Assembly (NCBI GenBank): GCA_020638065.1 | Contig: JACKJG010000010.1 | Span: 91,850-155,849 of the forward strand | DNA: 64,000 bases | Direction of reading: 5' to 3' | Origin: Hyphomicrobiaceae bacterium | GTDB lineage: Bacteria; Pseudomonadota; Alphaproteobacteria; Rhizobiales; Devosiaceae | Shown: piece after piece, positions 32,719-40,952 of the stretch | Layout: every line of letters starts with the position of its first letter | Position numbering within the stretch: the first letter of the stretch is position 1 | The notes under the pieces: generated by a model | Databases searched by the model: none | The model's input: only the letters and a program-made list of their open reading frames with translations | What the model was told of the DNA's origin: nothing | Program-made: the position numbers and the translations under genes

Positions 32719-33798
32719 GTGGGAACCTTGGTGGATTTTGTGGGCGTAAAACAGACATTCGCGCATCTGCTTGCTGCGTTCATGGCAAGCCTGCTGCTTC
32801 TGTCCGCGTCTGTGGCCGCTTCGTTGGCGCAGGATGATCCGGTTGTCGCGTCCACGCTGGACAAGGTCCGCGACCGCGGATTTCTGGTCTGTGGTTCGAG
32901 CGATGATCTGCCAGGCTTCGCGCAAATGAACAGCAGCGGCCAATGGGTCGGGTTCGATGTCGACTTTTGCCGCGCAATTGCCGCGGCAACCCTTGGCGAC
33001 GCGAACAAGGTCGAGTTTCGCTCGCTTGATGGGGAAGGGCGCTTTGCTCCCCTCCAGACCGGATCCGTCGACGTCATGGTCCGGGATGCGGTCTGGACCA
33101 TGGCGCGCGATACGCAATTCGGTGTCCGTTTTGTCGCGACATCGTTTTTCGATGGTCTGACATTCCTTGTACGTGGCGAACTCGGCATCGTATCCGCCTA
33201 CCTCCTGGACGATGTGGATGTGTGCGTGGCCGAAGCCGGCGACGATCGGCGGCGGATGAACGAGTTCTTCTTTGAAAACCAGGCAACGTTCCGCGAAGTC
33301 GTCTACGAAAGCCGGGAAGATCTTGCCATCGCTTATCAAGCGGGCCTTTGCGACGCCATCGCTGCACCCGCGTCGGTGCTTCAGGCGATCCGGCGAACAT
33401 TGCCGGACCCTGCACAACACCGGATCATGCCGGAATTCATTTCAAAGGCGCCCTATGGCCCCGTTGTGCGCGCCGGTGACGACCAATGGGCGGATATCGT
33501 CGCTTGGGTCTACTACGCGATCATTAATGCCGAGGAGCTTGGCGTATCGCAACTCAACCTTGAATCAATGCAAAGTTCCAGAACACCGGCGATCCGCCGA
33601 TTACTCGGCCTTGAAGAAAATCTCGGTGCCGAATTGGGTCTGTCGAACGATTGGGCCGCAAAGGCCATCGCAGCAGTGGGCAATTATCGGGAAATCTTTG
33701 ATCGCAATTTCGGTGCCCAAACCGGGGCATCCATGGTTCGCGGGTTGAACGCAAACTGGACGACGGGTGGTCTGCTTTACGCGCCCCCCGTCCTCTAG
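32719..33798 (+). CDS. Second AapJ-like amino-acid binding protein, no adjacent transporter genes of its own
   Basis: A protein of about 359 residues paralogous to AapJ: VRDRGFLVCGSSDDLPGFAQ, WVGFDVDFCRAIAAATLGDA, DAVWTMARDTQFGVRFVATSFFDGL, EFISKAPYGPVVRAGDDQW and the same ending MVRGLNANWTTGGLLYAPP. GTG 32719 follows GAGGG and gives a signal peptide (hydrophobic core LLAAFMASLLLLSASVAA). The first AapJ keeps RNTTW where this protein has VRDAVW, and the central part (EAGDDRRRMNEFFFENQATF) has diverged from AapJ's TNTGTTTELNVADYF. It may bring a different ligand to AapQMP or be a degenerating duplicate. Confidence 0.88.
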   Translation: MGTLVDFVGVKQTFAHLLAAFMASLLLLSASVAASLAQDDPVVASTLDKVRDRGFLVCGSSDDLPGFAQMNSSGQWVGFDVDFCRAIAAATLGDANKVEFRSLDGEGRFAPLQTGSVDVMVRDAVWTMARDTQFGVRFVATSFFDGLTFLVRGELGIVSAYLLDDVDVCVAEAGDDRRRMNEFFFENQATFREVVYESREDLAIAYQAGLCDAIAAPASVLQAIRRTLPDPAQHRIMPEFISKAPYGPVVRAGDDQWADIVAWVYYAIINAEELGVSQLNLESMQSSRTPAIRRLLGLEENLGAELGLSNDWAAKAIAAVGNYREIFDRNFGAQTGASMVRGLNANWTTGGLLYAPPVL

Positions 33799-33818
33799 CG
33801 TCTATAATGGCGGCCGGA

Positions 33819-34667
33819 TCATTCGCTGCCGGTTACGACCGGCAAGTCTTCGCGCGCACCCCATTCAGCCCAGGACCCGTCATAAACGTCCAGAGCCTCT
33901 ATCCCGATTTCAGTCATGGCCAGGGTGAAAAGGGTCGCCGTCACACCTGACCCGCAACTGGCAATTACCGGCTTGTTGGGGTCGATACCGGCGTCGCTCA
34001 TCAGGCGGCGCAGTTCGGCGGGCCGCTTCATGCGGCCATTCTCGATCAGATCGGGGAACGGCAGATTGAACGAACCCGGCATATGCCCCGATCGCAGCCC
34101 CGGCCGCGGTTCAGGTGCGGTGCCCGCAAACCGCTCCGCCGACCGCACATCAACGACCTGTGCCGATCCGCTCTGAATTGCCGCCAGCACCTCCGCGGCA
34201 GATTTGATGTGGCCCGGCGCGGCGCTCTGCGAATTGAACTTGGCGATGGGCCAGTCCGCTTTGCCAGTTGCCAGCGGTCGTTGCTCCGTCACCCATTTGG
34301 GCAAACCGCCCTCAAGAATGCGCACGTCATGCGCACCCATGATGCGAAAATTCCACCAGGCCCGCGCCGCCGTTCGCAGCCCCAGGCCATCATAGATCAC
34401 GATTGTATCACTGTCCGATATTCCGAGCTTACCCACGGCCTCGGCGAAGTCGTCTGGTGCGGCGGCCATGTGCGGAAGATCGGTGCCCGGCACCGCAATG
34501 CCATCAATGTCAAAAAACACGGCCCCGGGAATGTGAGCTGACAAGAACTCAGCTTCAGGATCGCGATCCTCGTTGGGCAGGTACCAGGACGCATCGACAA
34601 TGCGAACATTGGTGTCGAACATGTGCGCCGAAAGCCATTCGGTGGAAACGAAAGGAGACGAGCTCAA
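33819..34667 (-). CDS. sseA: 3-mercaptopyruvate / thiosulfate sulfurtransferase
   Basis: A 282-residue two-domain rhodanese. The inactive N-terminal domain contains VRIVDASWYLP and HIPGAVFFDID. The C-terminal catalytic domain has VVDVRSAERFAGTAPEPRPGLRSGHMPGSFNLPF and the active loop CGSGVTA near 238, which is the 3-mercaptopyruvate sulfurtransferase (SseA) form rather than the CRKGVT of thiosulfate sulfurtransferases. It transfers sulfane sulfur to thiols or cyanide. Its start overlaps the stop of alaX by 4 bp, and both follow cysK in the same direction, forming a sulfur/cysteine operon. Confidence 0.93.
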   Translation of the reverse strand: MSSSPFVSTEWLSAHMFDTNVRIVDASWYLPNEDRDPEAEFLSAHIPGAVFFDIDGIAVPGTDLPHMAAAPDDFAEAVGKLGISDSDTIVIYDGLGLRTAARAWWNFRIMGAHDVRILEGGLPKWVTEQRPLATGKADWPIAKFNSQSAAPGHIKSAAEVLAAIQSGSAQVVDVRSAERFAGTAPEPRPGLRSGHMPGSFNLPFPDLIENGRMKRPAELRRLMSDAGIDPNKPVIASCGSGVTATLFTLAMTEIGIEALDVYDGSWAEWGAREDLPVVTGSE

Positions 34668-35413
34668 GACGGATTCTCCTCGTCAAAAAGCAGCGACACG
34701 CGCCTGTTCTGCTTGCCTTTCTTCTCGATCTTTCCGATCCGGACCGGACCGATCTCGCCCGTCGAGCGCACATGCGTGCCGCCACACGGTTGCAGGTCGA
34801 CGGTCTGGTCGGCGGTGCCGATACGGATCAGGCGAACCCGCCCATGGCCCCGCGGCGGCTGGACCTTCATCGTCTTCACGAGGTCGGGATTGGCATCGAG
34901 CTCCGCTTCGCTGATCCACTCGGCCCTGATCGGCAGATCTGCAGCGATCCAGTCGTTGATCTGGCGCTGCAAGTCGTCGACATTGTCCGGCACCTCCGGC
35001 ATGTCGAAATCGAGCCGGCCCTTGTCTGCGCCGACCGAACCGCCAGTCACGGGAAACGGAAACGCCACCGACAGGAGATGAAGCGCGGTGTGCATCCGCA
35101 TCAACCGGTGACGGCGTTCCCAGTCGATTTGCAGGGAAAGAGCTTCGCCCGGCGCTGGCAAGGTCTGTCCTTCTGCCGGCACATGAACGATCAGGGATTT
35201 GTCGCCATCCGGATGAATGCTGGTTGCGATCTGCACATTCGTGCCGTCTGGTCGCGTCAACGTTCCCGAGTCACCGGGCTGCCCGCCGGACGTCGCATAA
35301 AAGATGGTGCGGTCGAGCAGAATGCCGCCAAGATCATTGACGTCCAGCACGATCGCCGTCGCGTCGCGCACATAGGCGTCATCTCGGAACAGAAATTCTG
35401 TCGGCTCACTCAT
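34664..35413 (-). CDS. alaX: Alanyl-tRNA editing protein AlaX-M
   Basis: A 249-residue stand-alone trans-editing factor homologous to the AlaRS editing domain. It hydrolyses mischarged Ser-tRNA(Ala) and Gly-tRNA(Ala). The zinc ligands are HTALH (MRMHTALHLL, about 105) and PCGGTHV (near 208), with the Gly-rich FYATSGGQPGDSG near 39 typical of the medium-length AlaX. It lies between cysK and sseA and overlaps sseA by 4 bp. Its presence in a sulfur operon is not explained by its known reaction. Confidence 0.92.
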   Translation of the reverse strand: MSEPTEFLFRDDAYVRDATAIVLDVNDLGGILLDRTIFYATSGGQPGDSGTLTRPDGTNVQIATSIHPDGDKSLIVHVPAEGQTLPAPGEALSLQIDWERRHRLMRMHTALHLLSVAFPFPVTGGSVGADKGRLDFDMPEVPDNVDDLQRQINDWIAADLPIRAEWISEAELDANPDLVKTMKVQPPRGHGRVRLIRIGTADQTVDLQPCGGTHVRSTGEIGPVRIGKIEKKGKQNRRVSLLFDEENPS

Positions 35414-35422
35414 TCCCGTTCT

Positions 35423-36460
35423 TTACGCGAGAACGGAAGAAATATCGATGTCTTCTGCGCTTTCCAGCCAACCGGGGACCGGCAGGTCCTTGGACTTGAG
35501 GAATTCCGGATTGAAGAGCTTGGACTGATAGCGGTAGCCGTAGTCGCAAAGGGTCGTCACGATCGTATGTCCGGGGCCCATTTCCTGGGCCATGCGCATG
35601 GCGCCCGCAATGTTCACGCCGCTCGATCCGCCAAGGCAAAGTCCTTCATGTTCCAACAGGTCGAACAGAACGGGCAGGGCCTCGCGATCCGGAATGCGAT
35701 AGGCCATGTCAACGCTCAGGCCCTCCAGATTGGCGGTGATGCGCCCCTGACCGATACCCTCGGTGATCGAACTGCCTTCCGACGCAAACTCGCCCGTTGT
35801 GAAATACGAATAGAGTGCCGCGCCCTCGGGATCGGCCAATCCGATCTTGATGTCCTTGTTCCGCTCTTTCAGCGCCACAGCGACGCCGGCCAGAGTCCCG
35901 CCCGATCCGACGGCGGTGACAAACCCATCGATCTTGCCGCCGGTCTGCTCATAGATTTCCGGTCCTGTGCCTTCGATGTGGGCCTGTCGGTTCAGCACAT
36001 TGTCGAACTGATTTGCCCACACAGCGCCTTCAGGCAATTCAGATGCGAGTTTGTCGGCCAGACGACCCGAAATCTTGATGTAATTGTTCGGATCGCGATA
36101 GGGCTTGGCAGGAACCTCGATCAATTGAGCGCCATTGAGCCGGAGTGTATCCTTCTTCTCGCGGCTCTGGGTTTCGGGAATGACTATCACCGTCTTGTAG
36201 CCCAGCGCGTTGGCAACAAGCGACAACCCGATGCCGGTATTGCCAGCCGTGCCTTCAACGATCGTGCCACCCGGTTTCAACGCGCCGCTCTTGATCGCAT
36301 CGAGAATGATGAACTTCGCCGCCCGATCCTTGACCGACTGGCCGGGATTGAGAAACTCCGCCTTGCCCCAGATTTCGCATCCGGTCAGTTCGCTTGCTTT
36401 GTTCAGCCGGATCAGCGGAGTGTTCCCGATTGCGTCGAGCACGGAGTTAAACTTAGTCAT
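35423..36460 (-). CDS. cysK: Cysteine synthase A (O-acetylserine sulfhydrylase)
   Basis: A 345-residue fold-type II PLP enzyme that makes cysteine from O-acetylserine and sulfide. It has IGNTPLIRL, the Schiff-base lysine Lys44 in GQSVKDR, the substrate loop TAGNTGIGL, and GSGGTLAGVA for the phosphate cradle. A C-terminal extension of about 30 residues (LFNPEFLKSKDLPVPGWLE) is common in alphaproteobacterial members. It is first of the cysK-alaX-sseA transcript and divergent from cysD, so assimilation (CysD/CysNC) and incorporation (CysK) share the 36461-36744 control region, where I see no clear operator. Confidence 0.94.
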   Translation of the reverse strand: MTKFNSVLDAIGNTPLIRLNKASELTGCEIWGKAEFLNPGQSVKDRAAKFIILDAIKSGALKPGGTIVEGTAGNTGIGLSLVANALGYKTVIVIPETQSREKKDTLRLNGAQLIEVPAKPYRDPNNYIKISGRLADKLASELPEGAVWANQFDNVLNRQAHIEGTGPEIYEQTGGKIDGFVTAVGSGGTLAGVAVALKERNKDIKIGLADPEGAALYSYFTTGEFASEGSSITEGIGQGRITANLEGLSVDMAYRIPDREALPVLFDLLEHEGLCLGGSSGVNIAGAMRMAQEMGPGHTIVTTLCDYGYRYQSKLFNPEFLKSKDLPVPGWLESAEDIDISSVLA

Positions 36461-36744
36461 TCTGGTTTCCTGTCGTTTTCCGGAGACTTAGCGGCAGCAA
36501 TGCACAACAACAAGCTTGCGCGAGCCAATTCGCAATCCAAGTTTCCAAAACCTGCCGAAAAAAGCATGTTTTGCTGTAATCGGGATTGATGAGGCAATCC
36601 ATTCCCATTGTCTGCACTTTGAGAAGTGAAAATTGGGCCCTCACATCGGCTCAGATGGGCAAAATCTCGCTCTCACGGCCTTGCCATTGCCAAAATGAAG
36701 GCGTATCCCGGCGCAAAATTTTCCCCAAGGACCGCATTCAAAAC

Positions 36745-37656
36745 ATGATTGAACACAAAGCCCGTCTGTCTCACCTGCAAATGCTGGAGGCGGAGAGCAT
36801 CGAAATTATGCGCGAGGTCGCTGCCAATTTCGAACGCCCCGTCATGATGTATTCCATCGGCAAGGATTCAAGTGTGCTTATGCATCTGGCGCGCAAGGCC
36901 TTCTATCCTTCCAAGGTTCCGTTTCCGGCGCTGCATATCGACACCACCTGGAAATTTCGCGAAATGATCGCCTTCCGTGATCAGACTTGCCGCGACTTCG
37001 GAATTGACCTGATCGTCCACACCAATCAGGAAGGCGTGCGCGACGGCATCAATCCGTTTGACCACGGTTCTGCCTACACTGACATCATGAAAACCGCAGC
37101 GCTGCGCAAGGCATTGTCCGACGGAAAGTTCGATGCCGCCATTGGCGGTGCGCGCCGCGACGAGGAAAAGTCTCGCGCCAAGGAGCGCGTCTTTTCCCAC
37201 CGCAATGCTCAGCATGCCTGGGATCCAAAAGGTCAGCGGCCGGAACTCTGGCACGTGTTCAACACCAGGATTGCGGCCGGCGAATCCATGCGCGTTTTCC
37301 CGCTCTCCAATTGGACCGAGCTCGACATCTGGACCTACATCTACGCCGAGCGGATCCCGATTGTGCCGCTCTATTTCGCCGCGCCCCGCCCCGTGGTCGA
37401 ACGCGATGGTATCCTGATCATGGTCGATGACGACCGGTTCAGGTTCAATCCAGGCGAAGCCCCAATGACCAAGAGCGTGCGTTTCCGCACGCTTGGCTGT
37501 TACCCGTTGACCGGCGCCATCCCCTCGACTGCCTCGACGCTTCCCGAAATCATCATGGAAATGCAGGCCGCGCGCACATCGGAGCGCGACGGGCGTCTGA
37601 TCGATAGCGATCAGTCCGCATCCATGGAAAAGAAGAAACAGGAAGGGTATTTCTAA
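36745..37656 (+). CDS. cysD: Sulfate adenylyltransferase subunit 2
   Basis: A 303-residue catalytic subunit of ATP sulfurylase, forming APS from sulfate and ATP. The PP-loop motif reads MMYSIGKDSSVLMHLARKAF near 35, followed by FPALHIDTTWKF, IGGARRDEEKSRAKERVFSHR and FRTLGCYPLTGAI. Length equals that of E. coli CysD. ATG 36745 (MIEHKARLSHLQ) is the family start; longer upstream frames are not similar. The gene runs with a 3-bp gap into cysNC, whose GTPase domain activates CysD. Confidence 0.95.
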   Translation: MIEHKARLSHLQMLEAESIEIMREVAANFERPVMMYSIGKDSSVLMHLARKAFYPSKVPFPALHIDTTWKFREMIAFRDQTCRDFGIDLIVHTNQEGVRDGINPFDHGSAYTDIMKTAALRKALSDGKFDAAIGGARRDEEKSRAKERVFSHRNAQHAWDPKGQRPELWHVFNTRIAAGESMRVFPLSNWTELDIWTYIYAERIPIVPLYFAAPRPVVERDGILIMVDDDRFRFNPGEAPMTKSVRFRTLGCYPLTGAIPSTASTLPEIIMEMQAARTSERDGRLIDSDQSASMEKKKQEGYF

Positions 37657-37659
37657 GCC

Positions 37660-39558
37660 ATGACTGTTCAGACCGGTTCCGCCCAGACCCAAAGCGGCGA
37701 GATTGCACATTGGTTGCACGATCAGACGCACAAAAGCCTGTTGCGCTTCCTCACCTGCGGCAGCGTCGACGACGGCAAATCCACGCTCATCGGCCGCCTG
37801 CTTTATGATAGCCAGTTGATCCTCGATGACCAGTTGGCAAGCCTGAAGAACGAAAGCCGCAACCGCGCAGTCGGCGAAGAAGGCATCGATTTCTCACTTC
37901 TTGTCGACGGCCTTGCAGCCGAACGCGAGCAGGGGATCACCATCGACGTCGCGTATAGGTTCTTCACCACCGACAAGCGCAAATTCATCGTCGCCGACAC
38001 TCCGGGCCATGAGCAATATACCCGCAACATGGCGACTGGCGCATCCAATTCGGACCTTGCGCTGGTTCTCATTGACGCGCGCAAGGGCGTGCTGACCCAG
38101 ACCCGGCGCCACTCGTTCATTCTGTCATTGATTGGCGTTCGCCACGTGGTGGTGGTGGTCAACAAGATCGACCTGGTTGACCACAACGAGGCCGTGTTCG
38201 ACAAAATCGAGAACGAGTATCGCGAATTTGCCGAGCCGCTTGGATTTGACACGTTGCAGGCCATCCCGGTTTCCGCGTTGCGCGGCGACAATATTCTGGA
38301 GCCTTCCGACAACACGCCCTGGTATGACGGGCCGCAACTTCTTCCCTATCTCGAAGAAATCGACGTCTCCGAAGACCGCGACATGGCCAACATGCGCTTT
38401 CCGGTGCAGTGGGTGAACCGGCCCAACCTTGATTTCCGCGGTTTCTCGGGAACGGTCGCCTCGGGTATTGTCCGAACCGGCGACGACGTGCTTGTTGCGT
38501 CTTCTCGCAAGCCCGCCAAGATCAAGTCGATCGTCACGATGGATGGCGAATTGCGCGAAGCCAGTGCCGGGCAGGCGGTGACACTCACGCTTGACCGCGA
38601 AGTCGACATCTCGCGTGGTGACATCCTGAGCCATCCGGGCGAAACACCGGAATATTCCAATCAGTTTCAGGCGCGCATTATCTGGATGCACGAGGAGGCC
38701 GCCTATACCGGCAGGTCCTATCTGCTCAAGATCGGCACCCAGATGGTGCCGGCAACCATTACTGCCATCAAGCACAAGACCGACGTCAACACGCTCGAAA
38801 AGGTGCCGGGCAACGAACTGCATCTCAACGAAGTCGGAACTGTCACGGTGGCAACCGACAAGCCGATTGCATTCGATTCCTATGGCACCAATCGCCTGAC
38901 CGGCGGCTTCATTCTGATTCATCGAGTCTCGAATGCGACCCTTGGCGCCGGCGTGATCGATTTTGGTCTCAGGCGTGGTCACAACCTGACCTATCAGGAT
39001 TTCGATGTGAACCGTCAGGTGCGCGCCGAACGCAAGGGGCAGGAAGCGCAAATCCTTTGGTTCACCGGTCTGTCCGGCTCAGGCAAGTCGACCATCGCCA
39101 ATCTGGTTGAGAAGCGCCTCACTGCCGAAGGCAAGCACGCCTACATTCTCGACGGCGACAATGTGCGGCACGGTCTGAACAAGGATCTCGGCTTCACCGA
39201 ACAGTCACGCATCGAAAATATTCGCCGTGTGGCCGAGGTGGCGCGCCTGATGGCAGATGCAGGGCTGATCGTTCTCGTGTCATTCATCTCGCCGTTCAAA
39301 AACGAGCGGCGTATGGCGCGCGAGATCGCAGCGGATATCAGGTTCACCGAGATCTTCGTCGACACGCCGCTGGAAATCTGTGAAGCGCGCGATCCAAAGG
39401 GCCTGTACCGGCGTGCGCGTCAGGGCGAGATCAAGAACTTCACCGGCATCGACTCGCCGTTCGAGCGGCCGGAATTGGCAGACATCACGCTGGACGGCGG
39501 CAACGAGTCTGCAGTTGAACTGGCCAACGAGGTCTTTGACGGTCTGTTCGGCCACTAG
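37660..39558 (+). CDS. cysNC: Bifunctional sulfate adenylyltransferase subunit 1 / APS kinase
   Basis: A 632-residue fusion. The CysN part (about 1-450) is an EF-Tu-like GTPase: GSVDDGKSTLIGRLL near 34, DTPGHEQYTRNM near 112, NKIDLVDH near 168, then two beta-barrel domains. The CysC part (about 455-632) is APS kinase with GLSGSGKST near 470, DGDNVRHGLNKDLGF and FISPFKNERRMAREI. Together with CysD it converts sulfate to PAPS. The domain order is the same as in rhizobial NodQ/CysNC. A strong terminator follows at 39585. Confidence 0.96.
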   Translation: MTVQTGSAQTQSGEIAHWLHDQTHKSLLRFLTCGSVDDGKSTLIGRLLYDSQLILDDQLASLKNESRNRAVGEEGIDFSLLVDGLAAEREQGITIDVAYRFFTTDKRKFIVADTPGHEQYTRNMATGASNSDLALVLIDARKGVLTQTRRHSFILSLIGVRHVVVVVNKIDLVDHNEAVFDKIENEYREFAEPLGFDTLQAIPVSALRGDNILEPSDNTPWYDGPQLLPYLEEIDVSEDRDMANMRFPVQWVNRPNLDFRGFSGTVASGIVRTGDDVLVASSRKPAKIKSIVTMDGELREASAGQAVTLTLDREVDISRGDILSHPGETPEYSNQFQARIIWMHEEAAYTGRSYLLKIGTQMVPATITAIKHKTDVNTLEKVPGNELHLNEVGTVTVATDKPIAFDSYGTNRLTGGFILIHRVSNATLGAGVIDFGLRRGHNLTYQDFDVNRQVRAERKGQEAQILWFTGLSGSGKSTIANLVEKRLTAEGKHAYILDGDNVRHGLNKDLGFTEQSRIENIRRVAEVARLMADAGLIVLVSFISPFKNERRMAREIAADIRFTEIFVDTPLEICEARDPKGLYRRARQGEIKNFTGIDSPFERPELADITLDGGNESAVELANEVFDGLFGH

Positions 39559-39584
39559 GACCCGGATTGCACCAAACCGAGCTT

Positions 39585-39619
39585 GCCGGCGCGCCACTCA
39601 TGGTTGCGCCGGCTTTTTT
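39585..39619 (+). terminator. Terminator of the cysD-cysNC operon
   Basis: GCCGGCGC (39585-39592) and GCGCCGGC (39606-39613) pair perfectly and are followed by TTTTTT. Confidence 0.9.
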
Positions 39620-39671
39620 ATGCGCGCAACTCAGGTGCAGAGCCAATCAGGATGATTTGAATTTGGGAAAA

Positions 39672-39747
39672 TGGCTCCCCGGGTCGGACTCGAACCAACG
39701 ACCCAGCGGTTAACAGCCGCTTGCTCTACCAACTGAGCTACCGGGGA
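39672..39747 (-). tRNA. tRNA-Asn (anticodon GTT)
   Basis: 76-nt cloverleaf on the reverse strand with acceptor TCCCCGG / CCGGGGA, anticodon loop CTGTTAA reading AAY, T arm TTGGTTCGAGTCCG, G discriminator and encoded CCA. Confidence 0.95.
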
Positions 39748-39837
39748 ACAGATGCAGTCGCACCCGCTTTGGTGCGCCAAAGCTGGCCCCATGTAGCGAA
39801 ACTGATCCGGTTTGCCAAGACCTCAATTGCCGGAGCC

Positions 39838-40470
39838 TCAGCTTTTTTGGGGACTGTCCGGATGCCTCCGAAAGTGTCGTTGCGCCGTGACCAAATCGTG
39901 CATCGTATTGACGTTCGTGAACGGATCCAGCCCATCGGCACGTGCGAAGTTCACGCGAGTGGATTTCAGGTCGTCATAGAGCGATCGGACAGAACGGCCC
40001 CTCGATCTGGCTGCTCCGTCCCGAGCGGCGGGCGCTACGGCTTCCAGTCGCCAGAGCGCATTGACCGGGTACTCGTTATCCTCGAATTGCCCGATGGCGA
40101 CGTCCGCCGCGCCCCGGGTAAGCGCGTCGAGCATGGTCTCGGTGAAGTCCGCTGGAAGCAGATAGGAATCCACGCTGACCGTCAGAAGGTGCGTTGCCCC
40201 TGAATATTGTCGCGGCATTTCCGAAAGCGCCGTCGCGATAGCTTCGCCCGGGCCGAGTCCGGGATCACAGATGGTGTCGGGGAATTCAGCAGAAGGAAGG
40301 GGCGCAATGAGCGTCACGGCGTCGCATTGCCGTTGCAACAAGCGGACGCAACGCGTCAGAAGGGACACGCCGCCGACCCTCAGGCCGGCTTTTTCCACAT
40401 GTCCTAGCCGCGTGCCTAAGCCCCCGGCCAGTATGCCCCCGACAATAAAAACCGCATCGCGATGCGACAA
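39838..40470 (-). CDS. mobA: MobA-like nucleotidyltransferase (molybdenum cofactor guanylyltransferase)
   Basis: A 210-residue protein with the nucleotidyltransferase signature ILAGGLGTRLGHVEKAGLRVGG near 13-34, where the lysine contacts the phosphates. It then has LLTRCVRLL, the GPGEAIATALSEM segment, TVSVDSYLLPADF in place of the usual PCDxPFLP metal site, and a final NVNTMHDLVTAQ. MobA attaches GMP to molybdopterin for DMSO-reductase-type enzymes. The catalytic Asp is kept, but the loop differs enough that another sugar or cofactor nucleotidyltransferase is possible. It is flanked by tRNA-Asn and tRNA-Cys, with no other moco genes visible. Confidence 0.75.
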   Translation of the reverse strand: MSHRDAVFIVGGILAGGLGTRLGHVEKAGLRVGGVSLLTRCVRLLQRQCDAVTLIAPLPSAEFPDTICDPGLGPGEAIATALSEMPRQYSGATHLLTVSVDSYLLPADFTETMLDALTRGAADVAIGQFEDNEYPVNALWRLEAVAPAARDGAARSRGRSVRSLYDDLKSTRVNFARADGLDPFTNVNTMHDLVTAQRHFRRHPDSPQKS

Positions 40471-40529
40471 GACAAGTCTCCGGACCTCATTTCGAAATCC
40501 GGCTTACAATGACTGCGCCAAAAGGGAAA

Positions 40530-40603
40530 TGGAGGCCACGTCCGGAATCGAACCGGAGTACACGGATTTGCAGTCCGCTGCGTAACCACTCCGCCACGTG
40601 GCC
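40530..40603 (-). tRNA. tRNA-Cys (anticodon GCA)
   Basis: 74-nt cloverleaf on the reverse strand with acceptor GGCCACG / CGTGGCC, anticodon loop CTGCAAA reading TGY, T arm CCGGTTCGATTCCGG, U discriminator typical of tRNA-Cys and encoded CCA. Confidence 0.95.
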
Positions 40604-40952
40604 CCAATGTCGCGGCTTAGTATTAGGTTTGAGGCTCTTAAGCAATTCTGAAATTTCGAGGGCTTTGCGTTTATTCAGTCGCGCCCTTTTGCACGCACCA
40701 AGGAGCAGGCAACCATCCAGGTCATCAACAGACTTTCGTCCGGTCTGGCCTTGCCTTGAACGTCAACCGATGGTTTACCATATCGGCCATTGGCTTTCCG
40801 AAACTGCCGGAAAGTTAATCAAGTGTCGCAAAAAAATGTTGCCTTGATATCACGCCCCTCCGCAATTCACCCTCGGGGCGGTCATGTTGCGGAATGTTAA
40901 GTTGTTCGCTGTGTGCGGGGTGATTAGTGTGTGCCCATCAGGAGGCGTGAGC
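40604..40952. other. 349-bp gene-free region before the TolC-family gene, with inverted repeats
   Basis: I see no gene here. Two symmetrical sites stand out: CCGAT-N10-ATCGG (40767-40786), with an inner ATGGT-TT-ACCAT, and CTTTCCG-N7-CGGAAAG (40794-40814), only 8 bp apart. They are candidates for operator sites of the downstream TolC-like exporter gene. The stretch is less GC-rich than its surroundings. Confidence 0.4.

Noticed and set aside
34403..36589. 728-codon open frame on the forward strand across sseA, alaX and cysK
   Set aside because: It is antisense to three well-recognised genes on the other strand and its translation has no domain-like character; long open antisense frames are expected in GC-rich DNA.
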